Assembly (NCBI RefSeq): GCF_015751765.1 | Contig: NZ_JADOTX010000001.1 | Location: forward strand, 6,076,001 to 6,140,000 | Reading direction: 5' to 3' | From: Micromonospora ureilytica | GTDB lineage: Bacteria; Actinomycetota; Actinomycetes; Mycobacteriales; Micromonosporaceae | DNA: 64,000 nucleotides | Part shown: positions 7,518-15,569 of the stretch, one piece after another | How the letters are laid out: every line of letters begins with the position of its first letter | Numbering within the stretch: the stretch's first letter is position 1 | Translations under genes and position numbers: made by a program | The notes under the pieces: model-generated | What the model saw: only the letters and a program-made list of their open reading frames with translations | The model's database searches: none | What the model was told of the DNA's origin: nothing

Positions 7518-8315
7518 CTAGCTCAGGAAGTCGAGCAGCGCGGCGTTGACCGGCTCCGGACGCTCCAGCGGCAGCAGGTGCGCGGCGTCCGGCACGTCGG
7601 GCAGTCGTGTCGCGTTGGGAACCTCGGCGGCGATCCGGTCGGCGAGGCGACTGATGTCCGGCACGTCCGCGGCACCGGCGGTGACCAGGACGGGGATCTT
7701 CAGCTCGCCGAGACGGCCGGTCGCCGGTGGCGTCAGCTCTCCCACCTCGACCGCGCCGAGCGCCAGCTCGGCGGCGAGGGCGCGCTGGTCCATCTCCTGC
7801 GCGAACGCGACCAACTCGGGGTCGACGTCCTCCGGCTGGCGTCCCGGGCCGACCACCCAGAACCGCACCTCACCGGCCGCGCCCGCGACGAAGTCGTCCG
7901 GGTCGACCTCTCCGACCAGGTCGTCCCAGAGGTCGTTCGCCTCGTCGGACCACTCGTTGCCGGAGACCGCCGTGTCGAACAGCGCGAGCGCGCTCACCCG
8001 GTCGGGGTGGGCCAGCGCGGTGTCGATGGCGACCGCCCCGCCGAAGGAGCAGCCGACCAGGGCGGCCCGGGGCAGGTCGAGCGCGTCCAGCAGCCCGGCC
8101 ACGTCGTCGTGGTGGGTGAACGCTGCCGGGGGGAGCTCCGAGTCGCCGTAGCCGCGCAGGTCCGGGACGATCACCCGGTGTCGGGCGGCGAGCGCGGACA
8201 CCTGCCCTCGCCACATCCGCCGGTCGGCGATGCCGGCGTGCAGCAGGACGACTGGCGAACCGGTGCCGGCCTCGTCGTACGCGATGCTTGCTCCATTGAC
8301 TGTGATCTTGTGCAC
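7518..8315 (-). CDS. Alpha/beta hydrolase
   Basis: A 265-aa hydrolase. Oxyanion motif LLHAGIADRRMW, nucleophile elbow VGCSFGGAVAID (Ser), acid in TAGAADVPDIS and catalytic His in PDAAHLLPLERPE complete the triad. The protein resembles the 3-oxoadipate enol-lactonase-like branch, but the substrate is not determinable. The GTG start is preceded by TACGGT (8327-8322) at 6 nt, so it is probably leaderless. It is divergent from the XRE regulator. Confidence 0.8.
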   Translation of the reverse strand: MHKITVNGASIAYDEAGTGSPVVLLHAGIADRRMWRGQVSALAARHRVIVPDLRGYGDSELPPAAFTHHDDVAGLLDALDLPRAALVGCSFGGAVAIDTALAHPDRVSALALFDTAVSGNEWSDEANDLWDDLVGEVDPDDFVAGAAGEVRFWVVGPGRQPEDVDPELVAFAQEMDQRALAAELALGAVEVGELTPPATGRLGELKIPVLVTAGAADVPDISRLADRIAAEVPNATRLPDVPDAAHLLPLERPEPVNAALLDFLS

Positions 8316-8368
8316 GGAGGGACCGTACGGACCGGCCGAGCGGCGTGCAAACGGGATGCTGAGACCTT

Positions 8369-8418
8369 GCTAACTGTGGCTAGCGTTTTGCTTGCAAGAG
8401 CTAGCGCCGGCGGTTAGC
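8369..8418. promoter_or_regulatory. Nested dyad operator upstream of the XRE regulator
   Basis: Four hexamers are arranged as GCTAAC (8369), GCTAGC (8379), GCTAGC (8400) and GTTAGC (8413). The outer two are inverse complements of each other, the inner two are self-complementary, and CTTGCAAG (8391-8398) sits at the centre. A possible promoter, TTGCAA (8392-8397), 17 nt, TAGCGT (8415-8420), runs through it, and the ATG follows 7 nt later. Binding here would block the XRE-hbhA transcript, so autoregulation is likely. Confidence 0.6.
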
Positions 8419-8427
8419 GTCGCTGTC

Positions 8428-9039
8428 ATGGCCACACCCAAGGACCTTCCCGACGTCGGCGGGTTCATCCGCGATCTGCGGCGCAACGCCAAGATCTCGC
8501 TACGGCAACTCGCCGAGCAGGCGGGGGTCAGCAACCCGTACCTCAGCCAGATCGAGCGCGGCCTGCGCAAGCCCAGCGCCGAGGTGCTCCAGCAACTGGC
8601 GAGCGCGCTGCGCGTCTCCACACCGGCGATGTACCTGCGCGCCGGGCTGCTCGACGACAAGGAAGGCCACGGGGTGCTCGCCGCCATCGCCGTGGACGCC
8701 GACCTGACGATGGCGCAGAAGCAGTCGCTCAGTCAGATCTACGAGACGTTCCGCCGGGAGAACACCCGGCTGTCCGAGACCCGGGCCGAAGCCGAGGCGG
8801 CTCAGGCCGACCAGCCCACCGGGCCGGCCGCCAGCCAGGCCGCCGACCAGCCCGCCAGCCAGGCTGCGGACCTGGCCAACGTGGCCGCCACCGGCCCCAC
8901 CACCGCGAGCGGCACCCCGACCGAGGCCGTGCTCGAGTCGGTCGCCGTCACCGAGGCGGGCACCGCCCCCGCTCCGGGCAGCACCAGCATCCCCCAGAAG
9001 AAGAAGGCCGCCGAGGCGGCCGAAGAGGAGACGTCATGA
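8428..9039 (+). CDS. XRE/HTH_3 transcriptional regulator (Rv0474-like)
   Basis: A 203-aa protein. Residues about 10-65 form a HTH_3 domain (LRRNAKISLRQLAEQAGVSN, then PYLSQIERGLRKPS). It is followed by a helical segment and a long Ala/Gln/Pro low-complexity tail ending in KKKAAEAAEEE. It directly precedes hbhA with an ATGA overlap, the same order as Rv0474-Rv0475 in M. tuberculosis. The tail, rich in ASQAADQP-type units, is unlikely to be folded. The ATG at 8428 lies 7 nt after a TAGCGT -10, so the mRNA is probably leaderless. Confidence 0.85.
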   Translation: MATPKDLPDVGGFIRDLRRNAKISLRQLAEQAGVSNPYLSQIERGLRKPSAEVLQQLASALRVSTPAMYLRAGLLDDKEGHGVLAAIAVDADLTMAQKQSLSQIYETFRRENTRLSETRAEAEAAQADQPTGPAASQAADQPASQAADLANVAATGPTTASGTPTEAVLESVAVTEAGTAPAPGSTSIPQKKKAAEAAEEETS

Positions 9040-9680
9040 GCGAGCCGAAGACCAACCGCATCCCCGCCCCGATCTACGCCGCAGCCGGCGCCGGTGAGCT
9101 GGCCATCGAGCAGCTGCGCAAGCTGCCGGCCGTGGTCGGCGTCCTCAGCACCCGGGTCGTCGCCGACCTGGGTGGTCGGGCCGTGCTGACCGGCTTCGAG
9201 CTGAAGCAGAAGGCCACCGAGACGCTGCGTACCGCCAACGAGACCGCTGACCTGGCGAAGCTGCGCGAGGTGGCCGACATCGACAAGCTGCGCGCCGCCG
9301 CGACCCGCAACGCCGCCCTGGTGGTCGCGGGCGCCCAGGTCGCCCAGGAGCGCGCGTTCGCCGCGTACGGCGCGCTTGTCGCCCGGGGCGAGCGGGTCGT
9401 CGGCGCCGGCGTGCTGGAGGCCGCCGAGACGGTCAACGCCGACATCGAGGCCACCGAGGCCGTGACGCCGGCCACCACCGTGGCCGCCACCACCGCCCCG
9501 GCCGCCCCGGCCGTGGCCCCCGCCGACGTGCCGACCCCGGCCGACGTGGCCGAGATCGCCGAGGCCAACCCGGCCGCGGTCAAGAAGGTCGCCCGGGCGC
9601 CGAAGGCTGCCAAGCAGCCCGAGACCCCGTCGGCGAAGCTCCCCCGGGCCACCAAGCGGACCCGCCCGGCCGCCGAATAG
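9036..9680 (+). CDS. hbhA: Heparin-binding hemagglutinin-like protein (HbhA family)
   Basis: A 214-aa protein homologous in layout to HBHA: an N-terminal segment with RIPAPIYAAAGAGELAIEQL, an alpha-helical coiled-coil (about 40-115, LKQKATETLRTANETADLAK) and a Lys/Ala/Pro-rich C-terminus (KKVARAPKAAKQPETP) ending in basic residues. In mycobacteria the basic tail binds glycosaminoglycans, and the protein has also been tied to lipid inclusions and polar growth. In a soil actinomycete adhesion to host sulfated sugars is doubtful. Location next to the XRE gene and DUF2516 matches mycobacteria. Confidence 0.8.
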   Translation: MSEPKTNRIPAPIYAAAGAGELAIEQLRKLPAVVGVLSTRVVADLGGRAVLTGFELKQKATETLRTANETADLAKLREVADIDKLRAAATRNAALVVAGAQVAQERAFAAYGALVARGERVVGAGVLEAAETVNADIEATEAVTPATTVAATTAPAAPAVAPADVPTPADVAEIAEANPAAVKKVARAPKAAKQPETPSAKLPRATKRTRPAAE

Positions 9681-9687
9681 CTCATCG

Positions 9688-9738
9688 TGTCCACGACCCC
9701 GGCGGCGTCCTTGTCGGACGTAGCCGGGGTCGTGGACA
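9688..9738 (+). terminator. Long hairpin terminator after hbhA
   Basis: The arms TGTCCACGACCCCGGC (9688-9703) and its exact complement (9723-9738) form a 16-bp perfect stem. The 19-nt loop contains a second 5-bp stem (CGTCC/GGACG) with a TTGTC loop. There is no T-tract, as is common in high-GC actinomycetes. The DUF2516 gene has its own -10 (TAAACT, 9739-9744) immediately after. Confidence 0.75.
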
Positions 9739-9751
9739 TAAACTTGCCGAC

Positions 9752-10066
9752 ATGGCCAACGCCGCGCCGATCTTCGCGTTCGAAGTCCGCTACGTGATCG
9801 AGCTGATTCTGCTCGTCTTCGCGCTGATCATCCAGGGTGTCGCGCTGGTGCACGCCATCACGCAGCGCTCCGACGCCTTCCCCGCCATCGGGACGCTGCC
9901 CAAGGGCGGCTGGATCGCCATCCTGGCGGTCTGCCTGGTGCTCACCCTGCTCGGCTTCGGTCCGATCAGCCTCTTCGGACTGATCGGCATCGCCGCCGCG
10001 CTCATCTACCTGCTCGACGTCCGGGTCGGTCTACGCGACCTGAGCGACGGCAAAGGGTTCTGGTGA
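9752..10066 (+). CDS. DUF2516 family membrane protein (Rv0476-like)
   Basis: A 104-aa protein with three hydrophobic segments: FEVRYVIELILLVFALIIQG, GGWIAILAVCLVLTLLGFG and FGLIGIAAALIYLLDVRV. The short C-terminal tail includes GLRDL. It is conserved next to hbhA in actinobacteria. TAAACT at 9739-9744 ends 7 nt before the ATG, so it should be transcribed on its own leaderless mRNA despite lying downstream of hbhA. Its stop overlaps the GTG of the next hydrolase gene. Function is unknown. Confidence 0.8.
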   Translation: MANAAPIFAFEVRYVIELILLVFALIIQGVALVHAITQRSDAFPAIGTLPKGGWIAILAVCLVLTLLGFGPISLFGLIGIAAALIYLLDVRVGLRDLSDGKGFW

Positions 10067-10950
10067 GAGGTTTTCGCTGGCCGCCCCCACCCGACAGCGG
10101 GCCCCGCACCTGGGGGCCCGGGCCGGGTGGGCCGCGTACCGGCCGGCCGGCGCTGCCGGAGCCGGAGACCGAGCTGGTCACCACCCCCCACGGCGTACGG
10201 CTGGAGCGGCTGGTCACCGGCACCGGTGATCCGGTCACCGTGTTCGCACACGGGCTGGGTCAGGGCATCGCCACCACCCGCCCGTTCGGCAGTGGGGTGA
10301 ACGGCCGCAAGGTGTTCTTCCAGTTCCGCGGGCACGGCCGTTCCGAAGCCCCGGACGGGCCATGGGACTACCTGGATCTGGCCCGGGACCTGCGGGCGAT
10401 CGCCGACCTCGGTGGCGCCAGCCGGGCGTTCGGCGCGAGCCTCGGCGCGGGTGCCCTCAGCCGACTCCTCGTGGAGAGCCCGGAGCGTTTCGACAAGCTG
10501 GTCTTCTTCCTGCCGGCGGTCCTCGACGAGCCACACGGGCCGACCGCCCGGGAGCGCGTCACCGACCTGCTGGAGGCGGTGGAGAGCGGCGACGCCTCGG
10601 CGGTCGCCGACATCGTCACGCTGGAGTTGCCCCCGGCGGTGCGTAACACCCCGGCCGGCTGGGCCTACCTGCGGCAACGGCTCGACCAGCTGCTCCGCGA
10701 CGGTCTGGCCGACGGTCTGGCCACGCTCACCGACCAGACACCACTGCGCCAGATCGGTGACCTGACAGCTGTCACCGCGCCGGCGCTGGTGATCGGTTGC
10801 GCAGGCGACGACCTGCACCCGGTCGAGGTCGCCGAGCGGCTCGCCGTCGCGCTGCCCCAGGCCAGCCTGCACGTGTACGACCGCCCCGGCGTGCTCTGGT
10901 CGGAACGCGCCGATCTGCGGGACCGCATCTCCGGTTTCCTGAACGAGTAA
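10063..10950 (+). CDS. Alpha/beta hydrolase
   Basis: A 295-aa hydrolase coupled by a GTGA overlap to the DUF2516 gene. Motifs: FAHGLGQGIATTRPFG (oxyanion region) and FGASLGAGALSRLL (nucleophile serine). A catalytic-acid candidate is in VIGCAGDDLHPVE and a late segment reads SLHVYDRPGVLW; the terminal catalytic histidine is not obvious after the acid, unless it is the H of SLHVY. About 40 N-terminal residues are Pro/Gly-rich and probably disordered. The substrate is unknown. Confidence 0.72.
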   Translation: MRGFRWPPPPDSGPRTWGPGPGGPRTGRPALPEPETELVTTPHGVRLERLVTGTGDPVTVFAHGLGQGIATTRPFGSGVNGRKVFFQFRGHGRSEAPDGPWDYLDLARDLRAIADLGGASRAFGASLGAGALSRLLVESPERFDKLVFFLPAVLDEPHGPTARERVTDLLEAVESGDASAVADIVTLELPPAVRNTPAGWAYLRQRLDQLLRDGLADGLATLTDQTPLRQIGDLTAVTAPALVIGCAGDDLHPVEVAERLAVALPQASLHVYDRPGVLWSERADLRDRISGFLNE

Positions 10951-10961
10951 CCTGCCCTGTC

Positions 10962-11699
10962 ATGGGCGTCACACAGCATGGCCGTACGCACCGGCTGGAC
11001 CTTGCCGACCCGACATTGCGCGAATGGACGTGCACGGTCCTGCACGCCGATGCGGAGCAGGGCATCGTGCTGGACCGTTCGGCGTTCTACCCGGGCGGCG
11101 GGGGTCAACCACCCGACCACGGCGTGCTGCTCTGGCAGGGCGTACAGACCCGGATCGTCGGCACCCGCAAGGGCGACGACCCCTACCTGATCCCCGCCGA
11201 GGGTGACCCGCTGCCGCCGGTCGGCACCGCTGTCGTCGGCGCGGTGGAGGACGAGCGCCGCACCCGGCTGATGCGTACCCACTCCGGGCTGCACGTGCTC
11301 TGCGGTGTGGTGTTCCGCGACTTCGGCGCGCTCGTCACCGGAAACTCGATGGAGCCGGGAGAGGCCCGGATGGACTTCAACCTCCCCGAGGTGCCGCCGG
11401 ACTTCAAGAGCCGCATCGAGGAGCTGGTCAACGCCGAGGTGGCCGCCGACCGCTCGGTCGCCACGCGGGTGCTGCCGCGCACCGAGGCGCTGGCCCTGCC
11501 GGACATCATCCGCACCCAGTCCAACCTCATCCCGCCGGATGAGCAGGAGGTCCGGATCGTCGACATCGTCGGGCTGGACGTGCAGGCCGACGGGGGCACG
11601 CACGTCGCCTCCACCGCCCAGATCGGCAAGGTGCAGGTGGTCAAGGTGGAGAGCAAGGGCCGGGCCAACCGCCGGGTCCGGGTCCGACTGGTGGATTAG
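10962..11699 (+). CDS. Alanyl-tRNA editing (AlaX-like) hydrolase
   Basis: A 245-aa free-standing editing domain related to the C-terminal part of AlaRS. DRSAFYPGGGGQPPDHG is the family N-terminal block, TRLMRTHSGLHVLCG holds the HxxxH zinc site, and DGGTHVASTAQIG gives the later part of the zinc site/active-site region. AlaX enzymes deacylate Ser- or Gly-mischarged tRNA-Ala. TAACCT at 10948-10953 lies 8 nt before the ATG. Length fits AlaX-M/L rather than the minimal AlaX-S. Confidence 0.85.
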   Translation: MGVTQHGRTHRLDLADPTLREWTCTVLHADAEQGIVLDRSAFYPGGGGQPPDHGVLLWQGVQTRIVGTRKGDDPYLIPAEGDPLPPVGTAVVGAVEDERRTRLMRTHSGLHVLCGVVFRDFGALVTGNSMEPGEARMDFNLPEVPPDFKSRIEELVNAEVAADRSVATRVLPRTEALALPDIIRTQSNLIPPDEQEVRIVDIVGLDVQADGGTHVASTAQIGKVQVVKVESKGRANRRVRVRLVD

Positions 11700-11723
11700 A
11701 TCGAGTAACGAATTCGGACGTCG

Positions 11724-11745
11724 GTTGTCAGGTATTCCTGACAAC
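11724..11745. promoter_or_regulatory. Perfect inverted repeat in the SDR promoter
   Basis: GTTGTCAGG (11724-11732) and CCTGACAAC (11737-11745) are perfect arms around TATT, ending 9 nt before the SDR start codon at 11755. The position fits a repressor operator. The WYL regulator encoded convergently on the other side of the SDR gene is the nearest candidate; that link is an inference. Confidence 0.65.
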
Positions 11746-11754
11746 GTCGGAGGC

Positions 11755-12669
11755 ATGACGCAACCGCTCACAGGAAAGATCGCGCTCGTCGCCGGTGCCA
11801 CCCGTGGTGCCGGGCGGCAGATCGCCGTTCAGCTCGGCGCGGCCGGTGCCACTGTCTACACCACCGGCCGCAGCAGCCGGGCCGGCCGCTCCGAGATGGA
11901 CCGACCGGAAACCATCGAGGAGACCGCAGAACTGGTCAGCGCCGCCGGCGGCACCGGCATCGCCGTTCAGGTCGACCACCTGGTGCCCGAGCAGGTCCGC
12001 GACCTGGTCGCCCGGATCGACGCCGAGCAGGGCCAACTCGACGTGCTGGTGAACGACATCTGGGGCGGCGACCCACTTGTCACCTGGAACAAGCCGGTCT
12101 GGGAGCAGTCGCTCGAGGCTGGGTTCCGCACCCTGCGACTGGCCGTCGACACGCACATCATCACCAGCCACTTCGCCCTGCCACTCCTGATCCGTAAGCC
12201 CGGCGGGCTGGTGGTGGAGATGGGCGACGGCACCAAGGCGTACAACGACGAGAACTACCGACTGTCGGTCTTCTACGACCTGGCCAAGGTGTCGGTGAAC
12301 CGGCTCGCCTTCAGCCAGGCGCACGAGTTGAAGCCGCACGGCTGCACGGCCGTGGCGCTCACCCCCGGCTGGATCCGTTCCGAGGCGATGCTGGAGCACT
12401 TCGGCGTGACCGAGGAGAACTGGCGCGACGGCGCTGCCACCGACCCGAACTTCCTCATCTCGGAAACCCCGGCCTTCGTCGGCCGGGCGGTGGCCGCGCT
12501 CGCCGCCGACGAGGAGAAGGCTCGCTGGAGCGGCAGGTCCGTCGACGCCGGCACGCTGTCCAAGGTGTACGGGTTCACCGACCTGGACGGCAGCCAACCC
12601 GAGGGCTTCCGGTACATCACCGAGGTGGTCGACGCGGGCAAACCGGCGGACGTCACCGGCTACCGGTAG
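11755..12669 (+). CDS. Short-chain dehydrogenase/reductase
   Basis: A 304-aa SDR. The nucleotide motif is VAGATRGAGRQIAVQL, and the catalytic YxxxK is VFYDLAKVSVN. The usual NNAG is replaced by VNDIWGG, so it belongs to an atypical SDR branch with a longer C-terminus. The last 10 bp overlap the 3' end of the convergent WYL regulator gene. The palindrome at 11724-11745 is likely its operator. The substrate is not evident. Confidence 0.82.
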   Translation: MTQPLTGKIALVAGATRGAGRQIAVQLGAAGATVYTTGRSSRAGRSEMDRPETIEETAELVSAAGGTGIAVQVDHLVPEQVRDLVARIDAEQGQLDVLVNDIWGGDPLVTWNKPVWEQSLEAGFRTLRLAVDTHIITSHFALPLLIRKPGGLVVEMGDGTKAYNDENYRLSVFYDLAKVSVNRLAFSQAHELKPHGCTAVALTPGWIRSEAMLEHFGVTEENWRDGAATDPNFLISETPAFVGRAVAALAADEEKARWSGRSVDAGTLSKVYGFTDLDGSQPEGFRYITEVVDAGKPADVTGYR

Positions 12670-13655
12670 AGCGCACCGAGCCGGTCGGCGCTCTCCGCGA
12701 ACAGCCGCCGCAGCTCGGGTGGGCCGAGGACCTCCACCTCGGGGCCGAGCCCCAGCAGTTGGTGGTACGCCACCTGGACCGACTCGACGGGCAGCCGCGC
12801 CACCACCCAGCCCTGCCCGTCGGGTGGGCTGGCGGCGGCGACCATCTCGTCGTACACGAAGGGGGCATCGACCTGGTGCCGGAGCTGGCGCAGGCCGGCG
12901 GGGCTCAGCCGGACGGCGACCTCGGCCCGCAGCATTGTCCGCAGGAACGACCCGGCCTGCTCGCGCCAGTGCCCGGCCAGGTCGAAGCCCTCGTCGCGGT
13001 CGAAGTGCTCGTCGCCCACCTCGACCCCGGTGACCCGGTCCACCCGGTAGGTGCGCACATCGTCGCCGACCCGGCCGACCAGATACCAGACCCCGCTCTT
13101 GAGCACCAGGCCGTACGGCTGGACCTGGCGGGTCACCTCCCGGTCGCCGCGTCGGTAGCGCAGCTCCACCACCCGGTCGCCCCAGACCGCCCGCGCCAGC
13201 TCGGGCAACCAGGGCGGTGGCGCGGTCTCCCGGAACCAGCCCGGCACGTCCAGGTGGAACCGCTGCCCGGCACGGGCCGGCGCGTCACGCAGGGCGGGTG
13301 GCAGCGCGGCGAGCACCTTCAGCTCGGCGGACGCGACCGCGTCGGCGAGGCCCATCTCGCCGGCCGGCCCGGGCAGCCCGCTGAGGAAGAGCGCCTCCGC
13401 CTCGTCCCGGGTCAGCCCGGTCAGTCGGGTGCGGTACCCGCCGAGCAGGCGGTAACCACCGGCCCGCCCCCGGTCGGCGTAGACCGGCACGCCCGCCGCG
13501 GAGAGCGCCAGGACGTCCCGGTAGACGGTCCGCTCGGAGACCTCCAACTCCCGTGCCAGCTCGCTCGCGGTCATCGACCCACGCGACTGCAACAGCAACA
13601 ACAACGAGATCAGTCGGGACGCGCGCACCCACCCATCCTGCCCGGTGCCGCTCAC
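12660..13655 (-). CDS. WYL-domain (YafY-type) transcriptional regulator
   Basis: A 331-aa regulator. Winged HTH at about 10-65 (MTASELARELEVSERTVYRD) is followed by a WYL domain with VWYLVGRVGDDVRTYRVDRV and a WCX-type C-terminus. WYL domains sense ligands, often nucleic-acid-derived or metabolic signals. The GTG start overlaps the stop of the response-regulator gene (GTGA), making it the last gene of the ABC/two-component operon. It is convergent with the SDR gene, whose promoter carries a palindrome it may bind. Confidence 0.85.
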   Translation of the reverse strand: MSGTGQDGWVRASRLISLLLLLQSRGSMTASELARELEVSERTVYRDVLALSAAGVPVYADRGRAGGYRLLGGYRTRLTGLTRDEAEALFLSGLPGPAGEMGLADAVASAELKVLAALPPALRDAPARAGQRFHLDVPGWFRETAPPPWLPELARAVWGDRVVELRYRRGDREVTRQVQPYGLVLKSGVWYLVGRVGDDVRTYRVDRVTGVEVGDEHFDRDEGFDLAGHWREQAGSFLRTMLRAEVAVRLSPAGLRQLRHQVDAPFVYDEMVAAASPPDGQGWVVARLPVESVQVAYHQLLGLGPEVEVLGPPELRRLFAESADRLGALYR

Positions 13656-14293
13656 CGCCCGCCGGGCGTCAGCAACCCCCTGTCGTACGCGGTGGCCACC
13701 GCGGCGGCCCGGTCGTTGACCCCGAGCTTGGCGTACACGTGCAGCAGGTGCGTCTTGACGGTGGCCTCGCTGATGAACAGCTGACTCGCCGCCTCCCGGT
13801 TGGAGGCACCCCGGGCGACCAGGGTGAGCACCTCCAGCTCCCGTTGGCTGAGCGGCTCCTCGACGGGAGCGCGCAACCGGCCCATCAGCCGACCCGCGAC
13901 GCTCGGCGCGAGCACCGACTCACCCCGGGCGGCGGCCCGGACCGCGCGAACCAGATCTTCCCGAGGGGTGTCCTTGAGCAGGTAACCGGTCGCACCGGCC
14001 TCGATCGCCGGCAGCACGTCCGCGTCCGTGTCGTAGGTGGTGAGCACCAGCACCCGGGCGGCGCTGCCGGCGCGAGCCAGCCTGCCGATGGCGGTCACCC
14101 CGTCCATGCCGGGCATCCGTAGGTCCATCAGCACCACGTCCGGCCGCAGCGTCGCGACCAGGACCAACGCCTCCGAGCCGTCCGCGGCCTCGCCCACCAC
14201 CTCGAAATCGGGGTCGCCGGTGAACATCCCCCGCAAACCGTCGCGCACCACCGGATGGTCGTCGACGATCAGGAGTCGTACCGGGGCGGTCAA
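13652..14293 (-). CDS. LuxR/NarL-type response regulator
   Basis: A 213-aa protein. The receiver has LLIVDDHPVVRDGL, the phospho-acceptor Asp in VVLMDLRMPGMDG (about residue 55) and LLKDTPREDL. The C-terminal LuxR HTH is LSQRELEVLTLVARGASNRE followed by SEATVKTHLLHVYAKL. The start appears to be TTG at 14293, overlapping the kinase stop, which is rare and implies coupled translation. It pairs with the adjacent HisKA_3 kinase and probably controls the ABC transporter upstream in the operon. Confidence 0.87.
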   Translation of the reverse strand: MTAPVRLLIVDDHPVVRDGLRGMFTGDPDFEVVGEAADGSEALVLVATLRPDVVLMDLRMPGMDGVTAIGRLARAGSAARVLVLTTYDTDADVLPAIEAGATGYLLKDTPREDLVRAVRAAARGESVLAPSVAGRLMGRLRAPVEEPLSQRELEVLTLVARGASNREAASQLFISEATVKTHLLHVYAKLGVNDRAAAVATAYDRGLLTPGGR

Positions 14294-15558
14294 CCGGCAC
14301 CTCCGGGCAGCGCGGGGACGGACGCCGAAATGGCGGTGCCGCCGCCCGGCTCGGATTCGACTGCCAACTCGCCGCCGACCCGGCTCACCCGTTGCCGCAT
14401 GGCGGTCAGCCCGTACCCGCCGCCCGGCTCGCGGGGCGCCGGCCGGTCGGTGACGTCGAAGCCGGCCCCGTCGTCGCGAACATCGAGCGTGACCACGTCC
14501 GCCATGTACGACAGGGTCAGCCCGACCCGCGACGCGGCGGCGTGCCGGGCCACGTTGGACAGCGCCTCCTGGGCGGCCCGCAGCAGGGTCACCTCCACCT
14601 CCGGGTGCAGCGGACGGGGAGTACCGGTGGTGGCCACGTCGGCCCGTACCCCGTTCAGGGCCGACCAGCGCCCGCCCAAATCGACGAGGGCGTCCGGCAG
14701 GCGGGCCGTCTCCAACGGCTCCGGGCGGACCGCCTGTACCGACCGGCGGGCCTCGGTGAGGCTCTCCCGGGCCAGGGCGAGCGCGTTGTCGACGTGCCGG
14801 CGCCAGTCGGCGGACCTGTCGCGGGTCTGCTCGGCCGCCTCCAGTTGGGTGATGATGCCGGTCAGCCCCTGCGCCAGGGTGTCGTGGATCTCGCGCGCCA
14901 TTCGTTGCCGCTCGTCCAGCACGCCGGCCTCCCGGGCCTGGGTGAGCAGTTGGGCGTGCAGCCCGGCGTTCTCACTTGCCGTCTCGGTGAGTTGGCGGTT
15001 GGTCTCGCCGAGTTCCGCCACCAACCGCTTGCGTTTGGCGTCCTCCTGTTCGGCGACCATCGCGAACCAGCTCACCGAGCCGGCCACCACCAGGTTGAAC
15101 AGCACCAACACCAGCCAGAGCGGCAGGTGCGACACCACCACCGACAGACCACCGCCCTGAGACGTGGCGACCAGGGTGGCCGTGGTGACCACGCCGGCGA
15201 CCCGCCAGCGCCCGGGCAGCACCGGAAAGGCGTGGATGTAGCCGATCCAGGCGAAGAAGCCGTACCACGGGCTGGCGGCCACCAGTGCGGCGGCGAACGT
15301 GAGCAGGCCGGCGTAGTAGACCGCCATCAGCGTGCGCCGGCTCTGCCAGCCGGGGTGCAGTGTGACGAACCAGGCGACCCAGCATCCGGCCGCCACGGCG
15401 ATGGCGAGGGTGGGCAGTGCCCCGAGATGATCGGGTGCCGGTGCGACGAGGGCCAGCAGGGTGCCCAGGGTCAGCCCGCCGAAGGGGAACACCCGATAGA
15501 GGCTCGCCTCGCGCTCTCGCCAACTGGCCAGACGGTCGTGCCCACCGTTGCAGGTCAT
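14290..15558 (-). CDS. NarL-partner sensor histidine kinase (HisKA_3)
   Basis: A 422-aa kinase. The first ~170 residues hold about six hydrophobic segments, e.g. TLMAVYYAGLLTFAAALVA and LPLWLVLVLFNLVVAGSVSW. A coiled linker follows, then the H-box RMAREIHDTLAQGLTGI and an HATPase with GYGLTAMRQRV. A GGAG Shine-Dalgarno 5 nt before the ATG at 15558 supports this start. It sits between the ABC permease and response regulator genes, a layout like LiaRS- or DesKR-type systems that sense envelope or membrane state and switch on their linked exporter. Confidence 0.85.
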   Translation of the reverse strand: MTCNGGHDRLASWREREASLYRVFPFGGLTLGTLLALVAPAPDHLGALPTLAIAVAAGCWVAWFVTLHPGWQSRRTLMAVYYAGLLTFAAALVAASPWYGFFAWIGYIHAFPVLPGRWRVAGVVTTATLVATSQGGGLSVVVSHLPLWLVLVLFNLVVAGSVSWFAMVAEQEDAKRKRLVAELGETNRQLTETASENAGLHAQLLTQAREAGVLDERQRMAREIHDTLAQGLTGIITQLEAAEQTRDRSADWRRHVDNALALARESLTEARRSVQAVRPEPLETARLPDALVDLGGRWSALNGVRADVATTGTPRPLHPEVEVTLLRAAQEALSNVARHAAASRVGLTLSYMADVVTLDVRDDGAGFDVTDRPAPREPGGGYGLTAMRQRVSRVGGELAVESEPGGGTAISASVPALPGGAG

Positions 15559-15569
15559 CGCATCTCCGC

